Source: Gyrodactylus bullatarudis (lineage: Eukaryota > Platyhelminthes > Monogenea > Gyrodactylidea > Gyrodactylidae). From it: 64,000 bases of DNA. This document shows, piece by piece, positions 24,101-35,258 of the stretch. Under the pieces are notes generated by a model. That model ran no database searches. It was not told the origin of the DNA and saw only the letters and a list, made by a program, of their open reading frames with translations. The stretch is taken from positions 186,001-250,000 of the forward strand of contig SSNU01000279.1 in NCBI GenBank assembly GCA_012064415.1, read 5' to 3'. The translations under genes were made by a program, and so were the position numbers. Numbering within the stretch: position 1 is the first letter of the stretch; each line of letters begins with the position of its first letter.

Positions 24101-27100
24101 AAAGTATTATTAACCAGTAATAATAACACGGTCATACAAAAAAATAAGATTGGACAAAATTTTGAGGGTTCATAGAGCTTAGTAAAAAAATTGGAATATT
24201 AAAAATTCGATAGTTTTGGAGTAATTTTATACATCGAGTACAAAAGTTTTCAACTCATAACTCTTGTATTTCTCAACCAATATCTATCAATTAAATAATT
24301 CCAGAGATCTGTACTAAAGAAAGCATATTTTGTTTGTTGAATCTGTAAAATCAGTGAAACTTTAAGGGTTTATATAGAGATGACTGAATGAATCTATAGA
24401 AACTTTTGAAAATCGACCCTTTTTTGCCCTTACATTGAAGAATTGCATATTTGCTGGATCATTTTGGATACGCTTTGCTTTATAACGTAAAGACTCTCCG
24501 TAGGCATAACTGAATTCTCCGTAGATTCTCTTAAATGTTTCTCGTGTACTTTCATCAATCTGAAATCATAAAATTAACTATCAAAAATCCATCTCTGTAA
24601 CAAGTATTCAAGAAAGAAATTAAGTTTTAATAAATTTTATTATAAAACCTATTTAAATCTATTATAATTTGGGTCAATATTAGAATTCTCAGTCATGGTA
24701 AATCATCCAAACGTTTCGACAGTGATTATCTTCACACGCCTTCCTCAGCGGTACGATAAGCTCATCAAACAAAAAAAATTTTTGAATCAGAGAAAAATGA
24801 TCTAAAATTAGTTTTATAATAAAATTTATTAAAACTTAGGTCAATATTAGGATTCTCAGCCATGGTCATCCAAACGTTTCGACGGTGATTGTCTTCACAC
24901 GCCTTCTTCAGTCGTACCACTGACCATGGCTGAGAATCCTAATATTGACCTAAGTTTTAATAAATTTTATTATAAAAAAAAATTTTTATTAGAAAGAGGC
25001 AATTTTTTTAACATTCGGATGTGCAAAGCTCATTTTGAAGAATTTTGGTTAGATATCCCAAATCGCAATTGAAAATGCCGATTTTTGAATTTTTCACCAA
25101 ATTTTTCTACTAAAATCGATTAAAATCTAAATTTTGAGCAATTTGAATTCAATTTTAGATAGAAATAGGTTCTTAAGGTATTTTTAATCAGCACTGCGTA
25201 TTCTAGTAAAAAATCCGATTAATTTCGGATATGTTAAAATGTTTGAGAAAATGGGATTTTGTGATATCAGAGTATTAAAATTTTCGTATTTAAATTTAAT
25301 AAATGGCATTTTCTAAGTTAGATCTAACAGATATTTTTAGCCGATATTTGACTCGCCCTACTATTTATATACTTTCATGATTTCATAGGTCAGACTCTTG
25401 TATTATTCTATTCTCAAATCTGTTTGGGCAATCAGTTTTTTATCGAAACGTTTGGATGACCATGGCTGAGAATTCTAATATTGACCTAATAGATTTAACT
25501 GTAAAAATTTCCTTCCTCTAACAATTTTTGTCAAAACCTAAAATTTGCGTCTTATATGGATGTTAAGTTTAAGGTTGAGAATTTTAGCAGAATTCAAAAT
25601 ATCTTAATAAAAAACATACTTGAGCTAGAAAGACTTGGCCGATACCTGTGAGTACAGTACAATTGTTATCAATATGCTTTCTGAATAGGGACTTGAATAA
25701 TCTAGAATGAAGTTCTAACATCTTCTCAAGGTGTGGAAATAACTTTTCTTTCTCCGCATGACTCATTGGAATTCGATCTTTGTATAATTTCTTGAGCCGA
25801 TACAAATGCTGTAGGTAATTTCGTTCGCCACAAACCAACTCTGAAATAAGGATATTTTAAAAATATTTTTACACCATTTTAGAGTTTTGAGTTGAAATTT
25901 TTCTTTCGATTAGAGAGTGATCTAAATATTTTTTCAAGATCAAAGATTAGACAAAAGAACCATGGTATTATCGTTTTGTTGTAGAATGCTGATTTCTTGA
26001 TCAATTTTATCATTTCTTGAAAATTAAAGAGCACTTTTTAATTTCCTCTTTAACTGGTGGTTTGTTTTTCGACACTTTTTGAGAAATCTGATTCCTGATT
26101 TTATTTTTAGGTTAATGGTGTTATATACAAGGCATATTCATCAGTCTTTAGATGTCTACATAACTCGCAGAAGTGTGTTCAAGATTTATAGATAAAATTT
26201 TAATTTTATTATTACAAAAAAGAGTTCTAATATCGCCTAACTTGAAAATAGCTTTCAGAAAATTTCTGGTTCTTAGATTATTCCAAGTAAAGATTATATA
26301 GCATGAACGAAAGGCTCAATTTTCTCATATCAATCAATTATTTAATTTTGCTTGTTTTTTGAAGAACAGCGGTGCTCTATTGGTCAGTCTCTAACAGCAT
26401 AATTTAAATAATAGAAGATAACTCAAAATTTCTGAATGAAGTTCAGTCCGTAGATCAGTAATGTTTTATCTAATCATCAGAACCATTTCATTTCCATAGA
26501 ACACAGTGAAAACTTAATTTCGTAACATAATGATGTTGATATAAATCCATGATTTTTTCCAAAATCCCATCTTTTCATTAATTACAAAATTTATGTTTCT
26601 AAATTTTGATGTGAAATGATCGACAGGTTACTGACTCACCCCAAATTAAATTCTGCTTTTTCACCGTGGACGAGGTATATGAGTTGGTATCTCTTATGTA
26701 GGAGTTCCAATTTTCATGTTTAACAAGATACTCGCTTTCTTTGAGCAAGTCATCTATCTGTATGCTAGGAATGATTTCTATCCGCCGGGAGTTTGGAAGT
26801 ACTGGACTTTCAATTGAGATTGAATGCCTAAAGTTTGTCGTCTGTTCATTACGAATGAGGGTTGGGGAACTAAAAAAAGAGTAGAATGGATTGATGAAAT
26901 AATCGGTCTCGAAGTCACCGATTTCAAAAAAATCAATATTTCTTAAATTTCTGATGAAATAAAATGAATCGGGTGCATTATTACATCACCATTGCATGAT
27001 CATCAAGTTCCCTGTGTTTCTAATAAAATAAATTAGACCCTTTCCTTATGCTCCAGAGGTTAGGAGGCTTTAGTTGAAGCATTATATTAAGAGTGTTCGT

Positions 27101-30100
27101 TATTTTAGAAAATTAAACAAGCATGCCATTGTAAAGAGTTGAAATTATATCAGTCAAAACAAAATTATGATCAAATTTCAGTAATAAAGCCAATAGAATT
27201 AACCATTTCTTCTTGAGTACTTTATTGAGGGATTTTGAAGTTGAGGGCAAAAGAAATAGCATCTTTTATAAATTTTGGGACACTTTGACAATACAAAAGA
27301 AGAAAACATTTGAATCTGATATAATAAAATAAACTGATTTACTTCAAAATGAACAACTTCTGATGAATACATTGTGTTATTCTCTTTTAAAATTTACAAG
27401 AACTTCAATATATTTTTCCGGATAGTTAGGAACAAATTCATTCTTTGAATTCCATGAGCATATGGCCAAAGTTAGGCTAATCTTTGAATTTCGAAAATGA
27501 GCCATTTTTTCAACACAACTCAAAACTATTGTCAATTATGATATTTAGGATCATGACGAGGAATTCGAGAAAGAAACTTGCTATTTCCAAGAAAAAGCAA
27601 AAAATGTTTTGTCAACTAAGATTGAGACCTTCGCCAAAAAAGATCATCTTCATATCTAAAAAACATTTTCATCCACATAAAACTGATTTACAATTATTTT
27701 TTTCATAACATACACAAGGGACTAGCTCCGCCATTTACAAACTATGATCAATATCTCTACAATATATGAATAAATTAAAGAACTCTGATGAGTGACTCAT
27801 TTCGTCCATGTAGTTGATAGTTGAATTCATGGAATTTCTTCAAAAAAAATGTAAAAATTCTATTTTGTCTTAGAAAGCTATAAAATTTTTGTAGTTGAAA
27901 TAAAGACAGTGTGCATTCGAGTGTATAACAGTCAGGAAGTTGGGTGATCTCAAATCGATATGATTTTCTTGAAAAATCTTTTTAATCAATGAGTCGAAAT
28001 GAATACTTGAATTGTTGATAAAACAAAGTAATTTTAAAGAACCAGTAGCAAACTTTAATTCATCCTTCAGGCTACAAGTTTTTTGAACAAGAAAAATAGA
28101 TTTTTGATTAATTTTCAAGTTGAAAAGACAAGATATCTTCAAATCAGCAAAACATTAAATTGTATAATCGACGACAGGTGTTTATTTGAACAATTTAACA
28201 AGAATGATTTGTTTAAAATTGACAAAAACATTTACCGTGTTTTATATAGCTGCATTTTACTGAAAAATTTTATCAAGTTTTAGTTTTTAAGCAACATGAT
28301 TTCATTTCTTGTGTGATATTAATTCACGTTAGATTTTTGATAAAGAATACTGTTATCTTACTTAATGTGAAATGAGTAAAACGTCCTTTAAAAGAAATAA
28401 AAATATGCAAATTTATTTGATTATTTTGAAATCAGAAGGAATCGATATTACGAGGTTTTATTATCATTGCAATGAAAACAATATATTCAACTACTGAAAG
28501 CATTCAACAAAAATTTTGATCGTGTTAGAATTACTACAGAATTTTGTAAAACATTTTCTTATCAATGAAATAAACTTTCATCTCTCTCTAAGAGTCATAA
28601 ACTTGGACATTATTGATAGTTTCTGTGTTTAAATATGCTCAATTCTGATTGGTCTATAAAAAGAATTATGTGAGATACAGTATTTAAAGTGTTACCATTC
28701 GAAATATCATTATATGTTACCTCTTGTCATTTGGAGATTCATTTTAAGTATAGTCTGGAGAGCCAGAAAGAAGGAAAAACATGACAGAATTTGCCTAGTT
28801 TTCAGGTTAACAAGTCTGAAAAAACAGCCCAGAATTTAGCGCTCTTTTCAATGGTACCAAGAACAAATTACGTAATTGTATCTAAAGATAATTATAATTA
28901 TCCCAATTTTTCTCATAATTTTCTAATTTTTCGATGGAATTCGGAATTATTAAAAAACTAACGTTTACAGTAATGATAAAAAAATACGATCCACATAAAA
29001 CACTGCAGGATAAGGAAATTTTTTTCAATGAAGCAAACATTCATAAATGACCAAATCCTATCATATTCTATGGTTAAGAATCTGAATTTCAGAAAATATC
29101 TCATCATTATTGATTTCTCGATGGTGAGCTGAAGTTCTTAGATAACAACAAATAGACAAAAGAATTGAATTTCCTAATCAAACACAACGTTATCAAAAGT
29201 CAAAAAACCCTCAAGAAATTTTTCTGAAAACAGCCTTACTCAGATGGAAGGGAAATTCTTATAAAAATGCTTAGAAAAGGTCATACTCTTTTTTCAGAGA
29301 TTTCTCTAATCATTTCTATGGTAATTTTAGAAAAATATTAATTTATAACAAAATTATCGAAGTTTTTGTCATATTTATTTAGTTTTGTTGATGATAGTCA
29401 AAACAAATTTTTAATTCGCCTTTTATTCGAAAATGATCATCTCCTGAAAGACAAAGCAATACCAAAAATTGGAAAAAAATTCCCGTCAACTCAGAATTTA
29501 AAAAGTCTTCAATATTTTCGAAAATAATCTTTTTCTTTAATCGGTCAAAGTGCGAGATTTTGATGAAAAAATGAGATTATTTTAAAAATCAAAAAATTTC
29601 CTAATTCATCGAGAATAGTTTTATACAAAGATGAGAACTTCTCATTTGAGGGGTGACAAGTACATGAGATTTTAACTTTATTGCTGTTAAAGTTTAGAAA
29701 TTCCATTGCACATGACCAAAAGCTGTCATACTTTAGCCCCTTGATTTTAACGATCAATGTCTAACTCTTCGAGACACAATCGATAAACCTGTCGATTACA
29801 CTTATTTTGTTAGATTCTTCATGAGAAAAAATATCGTCTTGTTTTCAGCGATCTCTTTATCAAATCTTATAATTTCTCAATTTGTAAATATATAAAAGAA
29901 GATATATTTTAAAAGCATAATATATATATGTACTTTCTTTGAAGCATCATCAGTGCTATTACTTTAGAAATGATAAAAGTTAATAATGAAAAGAATTAGA
30001 ATTTATATTGAAAGGTGAAAAAGCACTAAAACTCTCCAACAAGTAGCAAAAATTGACAGAAAAGTGAATAAGTTCAAATAGGCCAGGGTAGTTAAAGAAC

Positions 30101-33100
30101 TTCTCGGTGCTGTCATTCCCCGGATAGTTTTATTAAATGGAAAAATTCGAAACTAGAACCACATGTTTCTCTTGACTAATACATTTGTCTTATTTATTTG
30201 ATTATTTATTATACCTATGTATGAAGCATCAGAGTCACATTGGAACTTATAAATAAATAGAGTCTTCTCCTCCGGCTTAACTAAATCAAACTAATGCAGC
30301 CTCTGTTTTTCAAATTCAATTTTCAAAGTGTACATCCCAGTATAAAGTTTATGGATAAGATTGTTGAGCCTATAGTTTCAGTAAAAACAATGATTAAATT
30401 TTCCAACCATTCATCAAAATTTTAAATTCTATTGATACCTTAATTTCTACCAAAGAGAAAGAAATAAAGATTCTAAACCTGGTTGATAAGAAGAGGATAA
30501 TTTGTGTTAACTTTTTCTCTTGAATGAATAAAGGTCTCCGAAATACCACTTATGAAGACAATTTTATGGCTCTACATTCTAAATCAATTTGACAGTATTC
30601 ATGATCTTAACTCTTAAAGTCCCACAGGGATATTTCTATCACACGTCATTTTGGCAACTCATCATTATTCATTCAAGACTCAGAAAATACTTCGTTTACC
30701 GCCCATTCGATAGGAAATTCATTAATCTCCTGGAATACGCAAAGATCTTGGCTATACTAATTCAAAGAGATTTGATTTTTTTGTTTAAACGTTTTTTTGA
30801 AAACCTATTTCCCAGTGTCATAGGTAGAAAGTAAGATAATTTTTATCGAGTAATTATACCTGTAGAATTCATGTATGCAATCGCCTGAACTCTATCTGCT
30901 AAAGCAAAAAAAATAGCCTGTTTTTGAATGAAAAACTGACCCATCTTTTGGTCGATAACCAATAATAATTGCGCTAAAACAAATTTATATAATCGTAATC
31001 AGCTTATTCACAAACCATAGGATAGACAAAAGATTGAATCTGAGTCATGAAAAAAAATTTGCTGGGACTTTAAGGGATTATAATCATAGATGATTATCGG
31101 GGGAGCAAATTTGCCACTTTTTGTCACTAATTTCAAAAATTTCGATCATTTTGAGTGAATTCTATGAATTACAAAGAACTTATCAATCGCATTTTGGTTT
31201 ACGCCTCGAATCTCATGTATGATTTCATTAGTCAATGATGTCATCCTATTAGTATCCTGGCTTTTTTTTGAAATCATAACATTTATTAAAGAGATTAAGT
31301 TTAGCATATAAAATCTGATATACATAATAAAATGAGTTCATATAAGTTTTTAATATAATCACAGATAAAGCTATCAAATGAACAAGAAAGATTTCAAATA
31401 TGCTTCAAAAGAGATTAAGATTCGAGAATTATTTTTAGATTAGAAATTGCTTATTTCTAAATTGAGAATTAGAAAAATCTCAGATTTACATCAATATAAA
31501 AAAATCATTTCTGTTACTTTTCTTAAATTTGAGAAGAAGAAAATTTTGTCATTTATCAAGGAAAGGATTAAATTCGAACAAAAATCGAAAAATCTGTAGA
31601 GCTAGAGTTTTTTGGCTCAAAATTTGATAAAAAATCTTTTAATAAAGTTCGTTTGCTTTATTATTTCTATAAATCATTCTACAGAGCAGACCTGAAGAAG
31701 ATGAAAATCAAGATTACAGAATACCTGTGATAAGTCTTCTACTCTTACTTTAATCAGGCTTCAGTGGAAGCTAACAAAGAGAGGAGCACTATTCTTCATC
31801 TCAAGAAATAAATTGGGAATTAAAAGCAAAAATCGCTTTTGAAAACTTTTGAAAGGAATCCAGAAAAATAGGATTAGACATTTTTGTTAATTGCCTACGT
31901 TATTAGTGTAGATGAGATTGAAAAATGCAAAATTATCACATATTTTTAATAATAAGGATGCAGTTGATGAAATACTCGAATCAGTAGAATACAGAACTAT
32001 GAAAGGGATATAAAAACAGGAAATTTTTTCTTATGGGAGAAAAGGGAATTAGATAAATGTAAAAATAATTTTTTCACTCTTTCCATCTTGTGTTAATCAA
32101 GGGGGAGTAAAAAAATCCTTATTCGACTGATATCGTCTTCCCTTACAATTCTGTAAGACATTTGAATTTTTTTTGGGGCTAGTCTGATTTCTTTTAAGAC
32201 CTCTTCAGGTTAATTGTAGAATTACTTGATTCCTATTGGCTAATGAATACTCAACGCTCCTTGGGTGTAATTTTTGAGCAGGACCTTCATAAGATAATGG
32301 AAGCAGATTCAGAATCTGCGTAAAATTTTACACTATAATCAGTTTGTCGCAAAAATTTATCGCAAAATTTTTTTTTAATTTCCCCCAGTGTAATCATTAC
32401 AATAAACATAATTTATGATAAAATCTAATCTATTATTATGATTAATACTAATTATAATATTCTTAATCATTCTTTCAGGTTTGAATGAATATTATTATGT
32501 TTTTCAATTGAAAGCTCCATTATTTAAAACTAGCTAATTTTAGGAATTCATCAAGAACTGAAAAATACTGAATATTTTTAGGAATCAACATTACACAAAA
32601 AGTTAAATATATGATACCGATAACTATCAGTATATTTGAGGAAATCTCTGTGATTCTCTTGCATTCAGAAGATCTATTCGTTTGTCCTATAACTTGCTGA
32701 AATAGGCAAAATATTGAGTTTATTTTTCGAAAAAAATTAGTAAATAATAATCAACTTTGACCTCGAATAGATCAGAAACTAAAAGATCTAAGAAAAATTT
32801 TCCTCCTTTTCTTTTGTTGAGAATTTGATTCTGTTTATCCTGTTCATGTTTTTCTGTATGAAAAGGCAAAGCTCTACAAGTCGGCTTTTCAGTAGGATCC
32901 ATCAGAATCAGAATTAAAATTAATCTTGCGCGAACTTCATAATAAACTTAAACAAAAGAAAATTAAATATTTCAGTAAAATTGCTGTATTTGGTCAATTT
33001 ACTGCAGCCTGTTATAGATAATGACAAAATTGCTATTTCTATGATTGATATATTGTGAAAATTAAGGTAAAATTGATGGTAATTTACAAGAAACTTTATC

Positions 33101-33327
33101 TATGAAAACATTAATGAAATCAAGTAAAAATATTTTGGCGCAAGATTTGAATTTGGTAGAATTTTTCGAGATGGACATATTTAAAAATCCTCTACAAAAA
33201 TGTCATAAAAACAAAAAAGTAGTCCGATTTGTAAGACTGTATAATAAAAGTTGATCAACAATAGAAAAAGAAATACTCACTCTCTTGGAGAATCAATATC
33301 CGATTCTTCTGAGAATTTCATATTCAT
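9134..33327 (-). CDS. Rho guanine nucleotide exchange factor (DH-PH) with C-terminal coiled coil
   Basis: Fifteen exons read leftwards: 33327-33281, 26869-26640, 25840-25620, 24559-24434, 23594-23477, 22915-22652, 21496-21197, 20795-20596, 20263-20107, 19609-19529, 19469-19444, 16592-16386, 15946-15514, 13945-13737, 9217-9134. Sum 2,703 nt, all phases compatible, 900 residues. The DH domain starts near residue 93 (ELVCGERNYLQHLYRLKKLY) and runs to about 260. The PH domain covers about 320-430, ending with KIYEIHCSTPDDCQRWKNII, the usual C-terminal PH helix with Trp. A Ser-rich linker and a charged coiled coil (residues about 660-800, e.g. KAEWEKEQEKTKNLLERQK) follow. The plan resembles the GEF-H1/ARHGEF18/AKAP13 and RhoGEF2 groups, which activate RhoA; I cannot assign an orthologue. 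Least certain are the very first exon (6.4 kb from the next) and the last (4.5 kb away), both placed by phase and splice sites. Confidence 0.85.
10640..11190. repeat. AT-rich dispersed repeat family, longest copy
   Basis: Contains ACAGCTATTCTCGAAAAATT, GGGAATTCATGATTTTTACT, TGATTCAAAATGTACAC, then GAGTTGAAAATTTTTGTTGA and GGTCTGAAAGGAATCAAACA. Related pieces occur at about 1150-1290, 7660-7760, 8195-8260, 16135-16210, 25870-25990, 29555-29640 and 45215-45330. The last shares the block from CAGCTATTTTCGATGAATTT to TGATTCAAAATGTACACC. No coding content; type unknown. Confidence 0.5.
11397..13287 (+). mobile_element. DNA transposon with compound palindromic terminal repeats and KRBA2-like integrase remnant
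   Basis: Ends are inverted: TGTTACAATAAATGCGGAAA at 11397 and its complement (GTTTCCACATTTATTGTAACA) ending at 13287. The left arm (11397-about 11565) reappears inverted at about 12230-12365, and the right arm (about 13110-13287) reappears inverted at about 12366-12545, so the element is two hairpin arms plus spacers. Both arms are packed with short palindromes of the CAGTGTATACACTG type. The TGT termini and an integrase-like protein remnant fit Ginger/IS3EU-like cut-and-paste elements, but the family is not settled. I could not read a clean target duplication. Confidence 0.65.
11776..12211 (+). pseudogene. Integrase-type transposase remnant (KRBA2/H2C2-like), frameshifted
   Basis: The reading frame from MDVKEWRLKFEKYLEEI carries ...YAAQEDVF, then shifts frame in a T run near 12044-12048 into DILYEVHLKTGHGGRDRMVY. 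The string HLxTGHGGRDRM is the start of the H2C2-type zinc-binding region found in KRBA2/SCAND3-like and retroviral-type integrases. The DDE catalytic core is not present. Lies between the arms of the transposon. Confidence 0.65.
14439..15152. mobile_element. MULE-like foldback element with 10 bp target duplication
   Basis: The termini are GGGAAATTTACACTTGCAGT at 14439 and its inverse ending at 15152. Inverted similarity runs roughly 14439-14690 against 14925-15152, with internal repeats of CAGTATAATAGACC on each arm. Identical TATTAGTTTT sequences flank it (14429-14438 and 15153-15162). Long TIRs starting GGG with a 9-11 bp target duplication are typical of Mutator-like elements. It encodes nothing, so it is non-autonomous. 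It lies in RhoGEF intron 13946-15513. Confidence 0.7.
16593..19443. other. RhoGEF intron, AT-rich with one GC-richer island
   Basis: 2.85 kb intron. Apart from the GC-richer block at about 18540-18960, described separately, it is AT-rich with no recognisable gene. Confidence 0.5.
18540..18960. other. GC-richer non-coding island of unknown origin
   Basis: About 420 bp with visibly higher GC than the surrounding intron, e.g. CTCCGGGGAACCTCTCCGAA, GCGATCCTAGTACAGCCTAG. All frames I checked on both strands contain stops. I compared it mentally with 5S, 18S and 28S rRNA and tRNA patterns and found no convincing match. It may be a structured RNA gene, an inserted foreign fragment or an old transposon. 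Confidence 0.4.
20040..20103 (+). repeat. Copy 1 of a 50-60 bp coding-like segment
   Basis: Contains GCCAGAAGACAACATAGTCA and GGTAACAAGCGAACAACG. It recurs inverted at about 58085-58150 and directly at about 58929-58977. It is preceded by a pyrimidine-rich stretch ending TCTACAG, like a splice acceptor. In the 58.1 kb copy the frame is open (QARRQHSQVASEQRY) for 36 codons; here it is broken by stops. It abuts the donor of a RhoGEF exon at 20107. Confidence 0.5.
21639..21956 (+). mobile_element. SINE copy carrying an intact hammerhead ribozyme core
   Basis: The SINE body matches 58.5-58.85 kb (CAGTGTGTAGGTGGTGTC, GCCTCACAACGTT, TGAATATTATTTGA, AACCAGTGACCACACTT). Here the tRNA-like A-box region is deleted, but the segment 21770-21800 is complete: CTGACGA, then stem GTCC / loop AAATGA / stem GGAC, then GAAA, then the palindrome CGCG followed by TC. 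It lies in the RhoGEF intron between the PH exons. Confidence 0.75.
21770..21800 (+). ncRNA. Hammerhead-type ribozyme core
   Basis: Order of conserved elements: CUGANGA (CTGACGA), perfect 4 bp stem II with a six-base loop, GAAA, then ACGCGU and C at the cleavage position. Stem III would be a self-complementary ACGCGU with no loop, the arrangement known from animal retroelement hammerheads that act as dimers. Stem I is not evident from the immediate flanks, so cleavage activity in this copy is doubtful. The string is close to schistosome Sm-alpha hammerheads. Confidence 0.65.
24670..24975 (-). repeat. Foldback repeat with hammerhead-like motif
   Basis: On the - strand two copies read CTGARGAAGGCGTGTGAAGA, then xAATCACxGTC, then GAAACGTTTGGATGA. 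They lie at about 24905-24865 and 24750-24710 and are joined to blocks such as CATGGCTGAGAATCCTAATA and TTAATAAATTTTATTATAA in both orientations. Further pieces lie at about 25440-25490, about 20950-21010 (diverged) and possibly 1665. Dispersed repeat family, non-coding, in RhoGEF intron 24560-25619. Confidence 0.6.
26870..33280. other. First intron of the RhoGEF gene
   Basis: 6.4 kb of AT-rich DNA with no convincing exon; the phases of the flanking exons fit direct splicing. It holds a diverged piece of the AT-rich family (about 29555-29640), a repeat at about 29890-30080 related to 60905-61110 (GAAGCATCATCAGT, AAACTCTCCAA), and a block at about 30720-30850 (TGGAATACGCAAAGATCTTG) shared with about 7325-7380. 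An undetected small exon cannot be excluded. Confidence 0.5.
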
Positions 33328-35258
33328 TAGAAATTATTATTTGTGTGTGATTATTTCGAGTTATTGTTGTTATTATCTTTCACCTTTTTCTTCTCTTTCT
33401 CTTTTGCTTGCTTGCTAGTCAGCTCCAACAGAGATTGAGTGTAAGTTGAGTTCTTTTAGTGCTGTCTGTACGTTGGCTGGTTATTAACTATATATATATT
33501 GTATATGTATACATAAAGAGTATAGATTTGTATCTATTTTTTATAAAATCTTTATTTTTCATTTCAAAATACAATCATTGTATCATCAAATGTGTTTGTA
33601 CATCCATCAGAGTATATAATTTTGAATACTATAACAATTATATATATTTATAAAGAATAAAGTATAGATAGTATCTATTAGATACATTAAATTTAGCATG
33701 TTTTAGTAGGCACATAAAACAACAAGAAGATGTCTCACACAAACATACAATGCCAATGTTGAGAAATATAGTTTAAAAACCAAAGGAAACCTAGAGCCTA
33801 ACTGAATGCTACATTGTAAAGAAAGAAATGTAAAATAATTTGAGTGATATCATCATCTGATGACAGATCTTGATAGTGCTGATGTAATGAGCCAATCACG
33901 AAAAGAATGACAATGTAGAGGCTTCTTCAAAATATAGCCAATGATATTAGAGTAATGTTGACCGAAATTTAATCAAAGAGGCCACGTGCTAAAGGTATTG
34001 ATTGGTCTTAAGAATCTAGTGTATAGATATTCAAATTTGGAGTAGAAATTTCAATGTAACTAAATGTAATTTCATGGCAAAATTACTCTCGGATTGGATC
34101 TGTGAATGTGAAAACGGTTCGCAATTTTCGTAAAAAATCAAAGAAATTCAACATGCAATGATGGAACCACACAGACCATAAAACATTATTTGATGTAATC
34201 TGTTTAAATGATATGTAAAATCTAGCACTTGAAAGCTATTTTTTTATCATCATAGAGTCTAAACTGAAAAAATTTATCATTAGACTAAACCCTCATAGAA
34301 AAGCTATTTCTGCTTATTTTAGGAGAGTTTTAGTGTGTCGATGTTTTGGGAACTAAACTTTTTTTGGAAAAAATTATCTCATCGATAATTTATCAAGACT
34401 CAAAGGAAACTACTCAAAATCAGGTTTAAAAATTCAGAGAAAGATGAATAAAATTATTCATTTTTATAATAACTCACATGTTGAACATTTTGCTTACAGA
34501 ATGGATAGAAATTGTAATAATCCTATTTATTTTTTTTCGTCTCAAGATGACTATATCTGTAACTAATGATTGTGTAAAATATTTTCTCTGAATGTTCAAT
34601 GCAAGAAAAAAAATTGGATATTAATTTCTTATTTATGTATAAATGCTATATTTAAAAGAGAATATGGTTCAATATGATTTGCATATTGTTTCAGCCAATC
34701 AGGGGACAGGATAAGAAAAAGAAAGGTATATATAATCAATCTGATCAAGTCTTGTCATTTATATACTACAAATTGTTGTTTACATAACAAATGATACACC
34801 TAAATATGTAGAATATATATATGCATACTGTTTTACTTGCAAATATTGAGAGAACAACTAATCGAGGATGAGCAAATCTAAATTAAAAGGATTGTTCCTG
34901 AGAATGATTATACCTCTGGTCTTTACAAAGATTTATCGTTTCTCCACTGATTCTTTTGGTTTTCATATTCATTGATAATTACATGTTTGCTCAAATATTT
35001 CACCATTGATTCTCTGGGCTCATGTAGAGAAATTAAATTTCACAAGTGTAAATAAAAACCATGATCATATAGTCTATACAGATTAGAGAATTAACCCCTT
35101 CTTAGTTATGAATGACCCTTTTTGAGAAGCGAGGGATAAAATCAATTGTAAAGTGACGCTGTATTATTTATATTTTATAAAAAAATTTACATCTTTATAT
35201 CGTTTGCATGAAGAGGAAAGAAAAACATTAGACATGAAATACTATTTTAATAGATTCG
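33328..35258. other. Intergenic, upstream of RhoGEF and downstream of KIF23
   Basis: 1.9 kb, AT-rich with runs such as TATATATATTGTATATGTAT near 33490. It should contain the RhoGEF promoter and the KIF23 3' untranslated region. I see no other gene. Confidence 0.5.

Noticed and set aside
24700..24975. CRISPR-like array
   Set aside because: Only two or three irregular copies in both orientations with no regular spacers, in a eukaryotic genome.
27784..27808. CTGATGAG followed by TTTCGTCC, resembling a hammerhead
   Set aside because: The GACGAAA part is on the opposite strand from CTGATGA, so the elements are not in hammerhead order on either strand.
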